Positions 21,871 through 32,879 of a stretch of 64,000 nucleotides of DNA are shown piece by piece. The DNA is taken from positions 13,074,322-13,138,321 of the forward strand of contig NC_135570.1 of the NCBI RefSeq assembly GCF_964340395.1. Reading direction: 5' to 3'. The position numbers and the translations under genes are program-made. The notes under the pieces were generated by a model. That model saw nothing but the letters and a program-made list of their open reading frames with translations, made no database searches and was not told the origin of the DNA. This DNA comes from Glandiceps talaboti (taxonomy: Eukaryota; Hemichordata; Enteropneusta; Spengelidae). Position 1 is the stretch's first letter, and every line of letters starts with the position of its first letter.

Positions 21871-24800
21871 CCTAAGCTGACATTGGCCTTTAACTCTTCA
21901 ATATTGAGATGCCAAAAAAATGCAAACAAAATGTTTGTGACATAAATAACTATAGACCTGTTGCTGGTTCCAAGATGCATTGTGTGTCTCCCCCATACAA
22001 CATCATGTATTCTGTACGTACAGGAGGGGTTGCACGTACTACTCTGGGGGATAGTTATCACGTGACTGTACCCTGGGTTTATCAGTAATATCCTTCTCTG
22101 TTGCTGATGACATTCAATGCGAGTTTGTTCTATAAAATCACTCCTAATTAAAGAAGTCAACATGTCTTTCCATTATTTTACGATGAAACTGTTATTTCAA
22201 ATGAAATAAAAGATAAAACAACGCCGAAACATGACAACATAGGCAACGTCATCTCATGCATTTGCATCATGGAACCAGAACCAGAAAAAGGTCTATTTCT
22301 GAACTTTGATATACTGTTCACGTGCCATTAGTTGGTTGCATACTTCAGAAATACGACCTTTGTTCACTAACCCAAATTTACACGGAAGGTTATTTATTCA
22401 TGGCATCAGTTATCATACGGATTGTTTTCATTGTTTCATTAGAATCTAGATATCAAATACCACGGCCTTACAATCTTTCTAGTCGACTATTGTTGTCAGC
22501 CACTTGTTGTTGGCTGACAATGACAAGGTAAACAATGAGACTGAAGTCCAACCTTTTCATACTAACTGTTCCATTACAACGGAATGTAACTCTGCCCTGC
22601 ACTGGAGCACTTTGCTGTTGACAGACTTTTTTTACAACCACTTGTCAGTTGAAAGCACCTTGCCATATTTAAATGGTACTTACAAATTCCGCCCCCTTTT
22701 TGTGTGACTTGCAGGTCGTATTTTCAATGGTGCGTGCATGGCTTGAAGACGGACAACAAAAACCTGCAACAGTTGCAGTGATTGTCAATTCATGCTTACA
22801 ATATAAAGCAGTGTGCCCTTGTGAAAAAGAGCGTTTTTGGTTTTCTTTTGCGAGTCAAAGTGATGGAAACTGGTTTCTCGTAAATCATCACATGGTGAGG
22901 AATATTTATATTAAAGAAAACAAAAAACATGATCCAAAATTGATACAACAAAATAAAAAATACGGGCAAAGTTGTAATATTTTTGTCGAAATCACACAAA
23001 ATACTAATACAGATTTCCTTACTGATAGCAAACCTAGTAACAAAACAGAAAATATTCGAATGCAAAAAAAATTCCAAATTTTCAAAACAATTTTGCTAAA
23101 TTATTTGTAAAATTCAGTTTCTAAAAAGTGTGGGAACTGTTAATCTCCTTCAGCTGACCATGATAGACTGAAAAGTCTCTGTTTTAAATTGTGTTGCCTT
23201 TAGACAAGGCAATTACTGACCTATATACAGAGACAGAGTCTGGGTCATCAACCACAGTTTTACATTACACTAAAACATTGTTCACTTATTATGTCAAGAT
23301 ACGTTAGCTCACAAAGTACACTGGTGTACAAGACCACACCATTATGGGCAAACAAACAATGGCTTCCATAGCTACTGATGGCATACGTGTAAGGTCCTGT
23401 GTTTTTTTGAAGGGGTCTACTAAAGTGGGTAAAATCTACCCAGATACTTTACTACGGTTCCCACCACAATTTTAGTACCAGGTATGAAAATATAAACAAA
23501 TTTTGTCAATAATTTCCCATAGATATTTTACTAGGGTTTCATACCATATATTTGGTATGGGGTAACATATATGTAAATTTATGTTATTTTATTGGAAGTT
23601 TCCCTCCGTTCACAAATCATAACAAAGACATTATGATCTACCACATAGACAATATCTGCACCATTTCTGCTAAGGTTACCTGGTAACTAAGGCAAACTTT
23701 GGTAAAAGTTGCATGGATTTTCTACATTTTTTACCATAATTTTACTGGTGTTTGAGAACGCCAGTACAGTGACCAAGGATCCTAGAGAGGTAGAGAGATT
23801 TCACCTACTTACCGTCCTTAGCACGAACACTAATTTGGCAAAAACTTAAGATATGTAGTTCTTTCTAGGTCTAACACCAGACAACAGTACATGTCACATG
23901 AACTGGCCCAACTGGACATCAAAAGTCACAAGTTTCAGCATCAAAACCAGAAATACAAGATTCTACATTGTTGTCTCGTTGGATCTGCGTTTGTCTGTTT
24001 GTGGTTTCAACACCACAGGAAGGAGACCCTTCTCAGCACATATACAATTATAATAACTTCCATCTGTACCTAATGGTTGAGTCACTATTTCGCGATATCT
24101 CTGTACTTCCCTGGTTATTTCCTTGCACTGCCAGACTACGATAAGAAACCCACTTTCACACAACACAACATAATGAATTCCTTGTTGTTTTCGACCACAT
24201 GTTATAATTTTATCGATAACGTACGAGGAACCTGGGTAACATCTGTGTAAACTTAAGGAAATGACTGCTCCAAAAATTACATTTGTTTGGATTTGTTTCG
24301 GTGTTTCAATGCAATGTCCATATGAAAATAAAGACTTTTTTTTATAAATTTGATGATGATTCTTAATTTATAAATTGAGCCTACAACCACCATCCCCACC
24401 CCACGAAAAAATGCTAACTGAAAAGTTTGTTATTCTATGTACAATAACAAACATTTCACACATTTTTTTTATTTTTCGCAATTTATTGAGTTACAAACTT
24501 TGACTTTATATATGTTCTTTCACATTCTGTTTTCAAGTAGAAAAACATAGTAAAGTTATTTTATGAATAAAATCCACAATAAATACCCAAATGTCATCAA
24601 CATGGCCAATTTAAAACCCCCTCACATCTTATCTATGCTAGCTATGTTGACACTGCCGTAAAAGTACTTTCTAGTGAGTTGGACGTTACAAATAAAAATG
24701 TTCCTCACTAAGAATGTAGCTTTTCGGCTGACAATTTCATAATTTGGAAGACACATGCAAACAAATATGAGAGTTTGTTGAGAGAAAAGTTATATTGTAA

Positions 24801-26000
24801 AATTTGAAGACTTAGTTATTTCATAAAAGTTCAACTTTATAATTGTACTGGTCAAAATTTGATGGAAATTTTTTCAACAAGCAAACAGATCCCATATGTT
24901 CTCCTCCTGGTGATGTCTCTATATAGAAACTAAAGAAGGCGATACTGGCCTCTAACAGTGAGCCCTCTTGTGAACAAATTCGAGAGCTTCACTATCCAAG
25001 AACACTGCATTAGTTTGAAACCTCTAACTGCTGCGGTATCTCTAACCACTATGGGTTGTAATTTTTATTAATTTTCATCCACAAACAACTTAATTGCCTA
25101 TCATGAATTTTTTATCCATACATGGATATTTTTCTTTCGCTGCTGTGTTCGAAGTTGGTAGTCTAATTTGACAGCTGACAGCTGCCTGGCTCTATGAACT
25201 CCATATAAAATAAATAACACCTTCTGTATATCTTAAAAGCAGTGCAGTGTGACCACTCAGCTCCGTCTTAGTTGGGGTCAAGCTATTCACCTACCCCACA
25301 CTGGTTTTAATACAGACCATACAAACTGGCTCCATCAATGAGGTACCCGCCTCTAGGCTCCAACAAAATTAGAAATCCATTCAGCAGAAAAAACTTGTCT
25401 TAATCACGGTAATAGCTAATATTAAACTCGTATCCATATAAGTTTGTAATTAATTGATGAGCAGGTTGGCTCCACATTTTACGACTAGCCAAAACATGAC
25501 AAAGATATGCTAATGATATGCTAATAATGTAATTTACCAATCTGTTACATCTCACTATGATATGTTGTCGATGTAGAAAAACGTTCACTGTACCATAACA
25601 TTTAAAACATATCATGCATTATTAATAGTGGCATGGCTCCAAGCGAAGGTCTCTGTCTGTTCTACCCAAGTTTTAAAATTCTACTAATGGTCCAGCGCAC
25701 GTCATGTTTCGTGATGATAATTTACGAATGGTCCACGGTGTGACGCCATGACCAACTCAAACATGTAGGCGTATTAAATCAATTTTAACATTGCTGTAAA
25801 TTACTAGACATCGTTCATTATTTTTCGCTTGGAATTAACTTTCATTACTTTTCCCTGGGGTCTCGTTTTTAACCATGTACAACCTAAAATAACACTTCCT
25901 GAAACTAATAGAATATCTTTCATGGGGATTTTCAAAATTATAGCAATCCGTGAGGGGATGGTTGGTCGCTGCAAAATGCAAAAAATATACCTATAAACTA
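21871..26000. other. Presumed intron or upstream sequence, no gene seen
   Basis: Contains the longest ORF outside repeats (22673-23110, plus, 145 codons). Its C-terminal half is Asn/Lys-rich translated AT-rich sequence, and it has no family resemblance. A CCTACTTACC segment near 23805 weakly resembles the array at 52.9 kb. No paired splice sites with a conserved peptide were found. Confidence 0.4.
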
Positions 26001-26245
26001 AAAGTTACATCTAAAAACGTACTTTCAAGTTATGTCTTGAAATAATTTGCTGCAAAAGGTTAAAGGTTATACAAACATTTCACCAAGATATACTAAAACT
26101 ATTACTTAGAAAACCTGGTCTTTCTTATATCAAAAATAAATTCTGTAAAAGGAAAAAATAATGTATGCCTAAAACATATTTCAATTTGTGTATTTTGCTC
26201 TTGAAATAGTTTGCTACAAAAAGGTTAAAGGTCATATCCATGTTA
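26000..26245. repeat. Diverged duplication, two units
   Basis: TCTTGAAATAATTTGCTGCA followed by AAAGGTTAAAGGTTATA at about 26034 recurs at about 26200 as CTCTTGAAATAGTTTGCTAC followed by AAAAAGGTTAAAGGTCATA. Confidence 0.6.
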
Positions 26246-28640
26246 CATATCAGTGGATTAAGTAATGGCCTAAGTTAGATCCATGCTGTCAGACCATACA
26301 CTGACAATGTTGTCAAATTTTATGTACAACTGTACACCTAACACCTGTCAGGGCTGTACCTCATAAAACGAGTGTCTGTCTTTTGAAGGAACTCTGAGGC
26401 CATGAATACGTCAAAAGCATTGGTGTGGAACATAACCTTCAAATCAACTCAGGTCAGGTGGAAATGAGGAAAGGTGATTTTTTTCAAGGTTGGCATAAAA
26501 TTACACAACTTGGCTGTCAACATATCAGCACACGTAAAACAGATTGCAGTTGCTCTATTGTTACGATTACATGATTGTGTTAACTGACAACAAACATGTG
26601 TAATTTACAGTTGGGTGTCCTGACATTGCAAGCTTCTAAAACGAGAGGTGAACAGAACCACCCCCTTTTTTTATGAATAGCATTTGTCAATGAATCATGA
26701 AACACGTTATGAGACCTTGAGAGTGACAACCTGTACATTTATAAAGTCAGACACTAGTAAAAATAAACGGTTGTTTGCAGTAAACAGGAGTTTACTCACT
26801 GCAGGGGGTGGACAACAGCTGGTGACAGTACTAAATAGGTTAGCAACAAAGCATTGAAATGTGCTAGGTGTCAAAACTCAAAACTCAAGTGTTAATTTTC
26901 TGTGAAGCATTGTGAAAATCTGCTGATGAAGGTGTCAAGGTTTTTATCAAATGTAGCAAACTCAAAAATACAAACTCACCTATCCATACTCCAACGTTGT
27001 GCTAAGTATATATTATTCTGGGTAATCACTGGTAACTCTACAGGCACACTTCTTCAAACTAAACAATACAACACTGTGTGTGCAAGACCGCCCTTGTTGA
27101 CTGTTACCCTGTGTTTATCTTGTGCGCTATGGACAGTTTCCTGCTACTGTGTACTCCACTAACCAATACAGGAAGTCTGTATGTCACATGCACAAGGGGT
27201 CCCCAGAGAAGTGAGGCATTCAGTCCCTATCGAATTCCAGCCACAACTGAAGACAATGTTGTTTAATGAGGTGCCATCCACCTATTAGAGTGTACTTATG
27301 ATGAAACCACTGAATAAGCCTGCAATCAATGACTTTAATGAATACCCTGCCTTATTAATCTATTGTTTATACTGGTTTACACTGACCAAACCAATTATGT
27401 AATGTCCCTCATTGCTACTTCACCCCTTCTTAATATGGTTTGTTCCACTACAAAATCTCAGCCCCCATATTTGCTCTGCCTCCCAGTGTTTTCACTTATC
27501 AAAACACCATCTTCATTTATCTATATCTTCAGCCATATCTTAAGATGCCCTACTAAATACCAAAAGGTTACCCAGCAGTCTACAACTTCATTTGGAAGCC
27601 TACCAAAACCTACGGCATTTTCCATTTCATCTACTTATTACCACGCAGTCAACTTCTTTTAGTTGTCAATTTAATACATTTATTTACAAATTACAAACAC
27701 AACTGCAAAAGAAAATAAACAAATAATAAAACTAGAACATAGACACTTGGAGCAAACTTTACAGATTGTACTTCCTTCGAGGTTTCTGCTTAAATTTCCA
27801 GGTTTTTAACTTACAAACTAGAAACGAAAACAAACTTTATTTATGATGCTATGTTGTGACTGCAGTTGTAATTTGTTTTGTCTATGTATTTGTTATGCAA
27901 ATTTCAAAGTGACTAGCATACTTTTGTTTTGTCTACACCATTGTTATGCAAATTACATGGTAAATTTGAGTTGGCTGACACCTATTGGACAAGATTATCA
28001 CCTCAAATATTAATCCTACCACCCCTAATTTCTCAACTCTTTGGTATAGCCCAGAACTTTCTTTCAGAACACTAAAACTTAAAAGCAATTCGTTCATCCA
28101 AATAAACAGTGAAGTACACCCCAGGCAACTACTGAACAGAAATATAGGACATGTGTCACCATAGTACATTGTAAAACAAACAAGAGAAAATCGATTCAAA
28201 AATGATTCTATACAAACATCTTATGACCTGGAAACTGAATTCAGAGTTTTCATGAAATACAGTGCATGAATAAAAATTGTATACAAAGAATTTTCCTTTC
28301 TAAACTTTTGTTTATCCTATACTGCATGCATTAATAAATTCAATACAGTATAAAAGGCATGATACATGCACTGAAAAACCAATGCTCATGAAATCAATAT
28401 ACACCAACCCTTCACCAAATACTTTTTAATTTTGCTGGTATAAACAAGTATGGCATATTCCAACATTACAATTCTGCTGATGCTAAAATTAACACCTTTT
28501 AGCACCTTCTTACACCTGTACCCATATGGTGAATAACGCCACCAGCCTATGCTTTGGGGCTATGTGTAAATAAAACTTGTTTGTCTAAACTAAGCATCTT
28601 GCTGGAACTCGTTGACACCTCTCAATCCGATAATGGTCAG
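26246..28640. other. Presumed intron or upstream sequence, no gene seen
   Basis: AT-rich sequence. The ORFs at 26902-27162, 27363-27662 and 27933-28199 lack recognisable domains. A GTGAGT donor-like site on the minus strand near 26978 follows ATGGATAG but gives phase 2, which does not fit the phase-0 RAPGEF2 exon at 15083. Confidence 0.4.
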
Positions 28641-28656
28641 TAGTTGTACCTCAGAT

Positions 28657-28687
28657 CACAGACAAGAAACTGTGTTCCTTGTCTGTG
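28657..28687. repeat. Short perfect hairpin in the foldback cluster
   Basis: CACAGACAAG and CTTGTCTGTG form a perfect 10-bp stem with an 11-base loop. The GTGTTCCTTGTCTGTGT and CCTCAGATCAC motifs here recur together, in swapped order, at about 29890-29920. Confidence 0.8.
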
Positions 28688-28883
28688 TTCAGATGTTGTA
28701 CCATGGCTCACAGTCCTGCTTGCAGACGGTGCACGCGTTTCGCTCAACACCGTCCTACGAAAAGTAACCGTCCTATAGCGAGTGCGAAAACAAAATACTT
28801 TCGCACCAATAACAAAATAATTACATATAATTTTTTTTTATAAAGCTATCAAATATTAGCAATCGGTCGAATATGTACTCATC

Positions 28884-29102
28884 TTACATCTTTTTGACGA
28901 TAGTAGTCGCTGGTACGATCACAAAAGGTGTCGAAATCGGAACTTTTCCAGTTCCGACTGATTTCAAAGTCCCGCCATACAAACTCCGCCACATTTGATC
29001 GGGCGTCCACTTGGGCATAAACTTTACGATTGAACTTGTGATTTCGGGATTTCTGGTCCTCCGGACTGGGACTAGTACTTTTGTAGCCAAGGCGAGGTAA
29101 AA
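28884..29102 (-). other. Unrecognised CpG-rich open segment with a donor-like 3' end
   Basis: On the minus strand two frames stay open for over 60 codons, in sequence richer in CG dinucleotides than its surroundings. One frame (68 codons to 28884, with no ATG before Met25) contains FMPKWTPDQMWRSLYGG. The other, which has no ATG, contains RSNVAEFVWRDFEISRNW and reaches AAAAAGAT|GTAAGA in phase 0, the phase needed to join the RAPGEF2-like exon at 15083. I recognise neither peptide. It may be a coding exon, a 5' leader exon of the gene, a transposon fragment or chance. Confidence 0.25.
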
Positions 29103-29243
29103 TTACTAAATAGTCGATTTATTGCTGATATTTGAACACAGATGCGTTAAATCTTTAGTTACTAGCATTTCAGGTAAGCCCAGGTTTCACAACTGTCTCT
29201 TTGTAGGCGACTTACTCCGTATGCAAGCAGGGCGACATGGACC

Positions 29244-29273
29244 CTCAGACCACTAGTGGTCAACCGGTCTGAG
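29244..29273. repeat. Small foldback motif CTCAGACC/GGTCTGAG
   Basis: Perfect 8-bp inverted ends around a 14-base loop that itself contains the palindrome ACTAGT. The related motif TAGTGGTCTGAG occurs at 29933-29944 and 30813-30824. Confidence 0.7.
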
Positions 29274-29909
29274 ATGGATCATAGACCCTACGAAATGGAT
29301 GTAGCCTAGTAGAAATGTCTGTATTTGTGAACAGTAAGGAATGTCTCTCAGATAGACTGTGTCCATGACTGTACAATGTTGTGTCAATCAAGGCCTCTTC
29401 GCAGGTTTGTGAAAATGATGCTGGGGACTAATCTCCATTTCAAAAAGGGAAGTTTTTCTAACTGAAAAAGGTGTTTGTCCTGAATGTTCGATAACTTGCA
29501 TTTTCGTCATTTTCTCGTCTCTGTTAATTTTAGCGACGAAGGGATATGATATTCCATAGAACGCCTTTTGTTTTATCAATTACAAACAATAGCATGTGAA
29601 GGGCGATATAATGTTGCCTTGTCCGAGAAACGGGAAGTACACTAGCTGTTTTCACTTCACTGCTCACACTTACATTGAAGAGCTATGTAGTCAGTAATCT
29701 TGGCTAGTCTATTCTATTGTCGGACAGAATTTTCCCTCAAATTCAACATCACTGTCAGAAAGTATTCGAGAGAGGTTTACAACGTTTAAACTTTATTCAT
29801 CCTGGATTCAATAGCAAGTGTACATTCTTTGATCACGGATTTGCGAGTGCAAAACATTATAAAACTTAAAAGCACGGGACTGCAATTTTGTGTTCCTTGT
29901 CTGTGTAAC

Positions 29910-29944
29910 CTCAGATCACTGAAAATATTCATTAGTGGTCTGAG
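29910..29944. repeat. Small foldback motif, second copy
   Basis: CTCAGATCACTGA and TTAGTGGTCTGAG are imperfect 13-bp inverted arms around a 9-base loop. Related to 29244-29273. Confidence 0.65.
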
Positions 29945-30075
29945 TCTGAGTTGGAACACATCTCCGTTTATAGTGCTAGTTGTGTGTATTCACTAAGCCG
30001 TTTCAATATAATAATCATATGGATGTTTTATTTTCAACATCACGCAAACCATTGGCCTCTTTTCATGGTAGCGAT

Positions 30076-30237
30076 TAGTCTATCTGCTAGACCTCGGATG
30101 TTCTTCCGATACAATACGACACACGACCGAACATCGCTTTCGAGGATGGAACATCCAAGGCAAGCCCTCACTGCGAACTTCGTTCGCTTATAGTAATAAG
30201 TATCGAAAGAAAGCACGAACATCTAGCAGCAAGACTA
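30076..30237. mobile_element. Foldback element F, copy 1
   Basis: A segment of about 162 bp with inverted ends TAGTCTATCTGCTAGA and TCTAGCAGCAAGACTA. Internal sequence (TTCTTCCGATACAATACGAC, then a GCGAACTTCGTTCGC-like hairpin and CGAACATCTAGCAG) parallels copy 2 at 30690-30804. Probably a small non-autonomous inverted-repeat transposon. The short ORFs on both strands here are by-products. Confidence 0.8.
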
Positions 30238-30261
30238 GGTAGCGATTTGACAGACGCCAAC

Positions 30262-30379
30262 AAAATCGAATTTTAGACTCTAATATTACTCTTCGCACGT
30301 ACAGAGTACTTTTTATAGGATAATATCATAAAAAGTGAATCAGAGCAAGCATCTAACCTAGAGTCTAAAATTAGATTTT
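30262..30379. repeat. Long hairpin with nested stem
   Basis: The outer arms at 30262-30282 and 30359-30379 match at 20 of 21 positions (shared ATTTTAGACTCTA). Within the loop, ACTTTTTAT and ATAAAAAGT pair perfectly. It lies just right of foldback element F copy 1 but has different ends, so it is probably another small foldback element. Confidence 0.8.
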
Positions 30380-30689
30380 ATCCGATAATGGATATTTGTG
30401 TAATGTCGCGTCTTCATGGGGTCAGGTGTAAAAAAGACGGGTCAAAGTTTGGAAATGTGCACTCAGAGAACTGTGACACAACTGCTGACAGAGAGATCTC
30501 AAATCATATTTCAGAGCTAAGGTGGCTATTGTCCTGTGTGTTCATTATAAAGCGGCCAAGTTCGCGTCACAATTTGTAAAATAACACTACGACATTATAC
30601 TAAACAATAAAAGAATAAATAAGCCTTTGAAGTTTCTGTGCTCCTACTATAAATACTTCCTATGAATCTGGCCACAGCTACTCATGTCC

Positions 30690-30804
30690 TAGTCTAGCTG
30701 CTAGACCTCAGGTGTTATTCCGAATTTACAATACGACAAGGATGGGCGTTCGCCATCACAGCGAAATTCGTCGGGAGAAAGCCCGAACGTCTAGCAGCAA
30801 GACA
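30690..30804. mobile_element. Foldback element F, copy 2
   Basis: A segment of about 115 bp with inverted ends TAGTCTAGCTGCTAGA and TCTAGCAGCAAGAC. It shares ACCTC.G.TGTT, TTCCGA, ACAATACGAC and CGAAC.TCTAGCAGCAAGAC with copy 1. The central part contains TGGGCGTTCGCCATCACAGC, close to a palindrome. Confidence 0.8.
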
Positions 30805-30824
30805 ACTTTCTATAGTGGTCTGAG

Positions 30825-32043
30825 CGCACCATGCATACAATGAAAAGATGGAAAAGAAGATTATGCAAATACCCGACACTTCTTTATTTCTGTTGATATA
30901 GATGATGAGGCCAATTAACACATTTCTACCAGCTTAGCATATTAACTAACCTCGGATTTTCGAGGTTGGGAAGTTCTCAATTGGTCATACTTTAGCATCG
31001 GAGAGAATTGTAATGAATCTGACGTAAAGGTAAGTCAGCTCTACTTCTAACACTCAATATTCACCTGTGATGACTGGATAATACTTTGACTTCCTGGGAA
31101 TTTACAAATTTTCTACAGTGGTTGAAAGCTCCATGGCGACCAATATTCCTGATATTCATAGTTTTAAAAATATCTCCACACTTTGCCATATGAGAGATTG
31201 CTCCAGATCCTTTTGAAGTACTAAAATAAATCTGAGGAGTCACCATCTTGTTTTCAAGGAAATTATTTTTTTTTTCATTTTCCCATTCAGATAACACCAT
31301 ATCTGGCGGCCATATTGGATTCTAAAATGGCTTCATTTTGATGTTATTTCGACCTGTTTCAAAAATCGTACGATGAACTCATGATTTTTTTCTTGATTTT
31401 GAATAAGTATGGGTTTGAGTGTGCTTGAACAAAGTAACGGAAAAAGTTTAAGATTTTTATTCCTGAGGGACTTTCTACCCTAATTGATTCTCTATTGGTC
31501 GAAAATAAACAACAATTAGCACTAAATTGTAAATATATATAGGAGTATTCTAACTGTGTTGTGTGTGGTCTCCTGAAGGCAGAATACAGTAGAAATACTA
31601 ATATAAACTTGAGAACACTTCGCTACACTCAATTTCCAGAACACCAAATTAAAAAAGTTCTTATACACTGATAGTATGTAAATCTGTGCCTAAAATAGAA
31701 TTCACCAAGAATAACAATCATTGAATTTCTTGCCATGACTTTACCCATGTACACTGCATATGCATTAGGCGTACATGAGAATAAGTCGACCTTGTTTGAT
31801 TTTGACCCTCTAGCATGAAGTAAAATACTATTACAGATACTGAGAATTAGATAATTCTGGTGAATCAGTTTCAGAGACAAGGTTGATTGCTATTGATCAT
31901 GGTATTTCATCATTTATCATAATTATGAATATATATTTTGAATATATATTTTTTGAATTTTTGTTATATATCATAATTTTCAACTGTTATTGAGAAAACA
32001 TACTTGAAGAAATCTTGTGATTTATCTGAGTTCAAAAATATTG
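30825..32043. other. No gene seen
   Basis: AT-rich. The ORFs at 31061-31300 and 31629-31880 (minus) are unrecognised. ATATATTTTGAATATATATT near 31930 is a simple AT-rich duplication. Confidence 0.4.
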
Positions 32044-32076
32044 TGCGTAATCGGAACAGCACAATTTTGTTTACGC
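32044..32076. mobile_element. Terminal fragment of the Harbinger-like MITE
   Basis: GCGTAATCGGAAC.GCACAAT followed by TTTGTTTACGCC matches the right end of copy 1 (GCGTAATCGGAACCACACAA) with a few changes. No left end was found, so this is a decayed remnant or chance similarity to the inverted repeat. Confidence 0.5.
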
Positions 32077-32497
32077 CTTACAGCTCTAAAATGTTCACAA
32101 CCTATGATACTTGTGACCTATGCATAAAGACACAGACGTTAGTAACAACTGGTTGCCATGTATAACACTACTTGACAAGCTTTAAGTCAATAGTAAAACT
32201 AATGCATTAGTTTTACAGAGTTGACATACTTCCTCCACATTATATCTGCAGGCATGTAATTATTAGGGTTGTTAAGAACAGCAACATTCCTTTGAGCTCT
32301 ATAGCTGTAAATCTGTAGAGGTTAGGTTTTAGAAAGTTGTATACATTGTATATACTACATGTATATGTTGAGTTCATCTTTCAATGTCTGATATGCAATT
32401 AGAAATCAATCTCACATTATTAATATTGGTCACATTATGTCAAGAATTTATCAAGTTTCATCTATTCATAGACATAGGCTTTCACCACCATCATCTT

Positions 32498-32556
32498 CAC
32501 ACACATACACAAAACATATGTACACACATACACACACATACACGCGCGCGCATGCT

Positions 32557-32591
<35 letters not shown>

Positions 32592-32683
32592 AAGCACAGT
32601 CATGTATGCATGCATAAACACACATACATACGCATGTATGCACAAGCACACACAGACAAGCAAGCACACATGTATGCATGCAT

Positions 32684-32745
<62 letters not shown>
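32498..32745. repeat. Interrupted (CA)n microsatellite
   Basis: CA runs with ATGCATGCAT-type interruptions, purest at 32557-32592 and 32689-32743. Poly-TH and CV ORFs here are artefacts. Confidence 0.95.
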
Positions 32746-32746
<1 letters not shown>

Positions 32747-32879
32747 GTATACAACAGTCACACACAAGAATAAAACAATCATCCATTTTAGATTTTACTG
32801 CCACAACTGTCCAGGAAAGATGCAAAACTTGTGGTGGGGATGGGGGCGGGGGAAGTGATGGTGGAGGTTAGAGGTAATG

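Noticed and set aside
22673-23110. 145-codon plus-strand ORF, the longest outside repeats
   Set aside because: The C-terminal half is Asn/Lys-rich translated AT-rich DNA, there is no recognisable domain, and a different minus-strand ORF of 93 codons overlaps it. Length alone is not convincing in 64 kb.
23400-23830. Extension of the 52.9-kb tandem family
   Set aside because: Only one CCTACTTACC-like stretch and a CTTAGCA..AACACT stretch match. Too short to call a repeat copy.
26940-27000. Minus-strand ATGGATAG followed by a strong GTGAGT donor, considered as first coding exon
   Set aside because: It would enter the next exon in phase 2, but the exon at 15083 needs phase 0.
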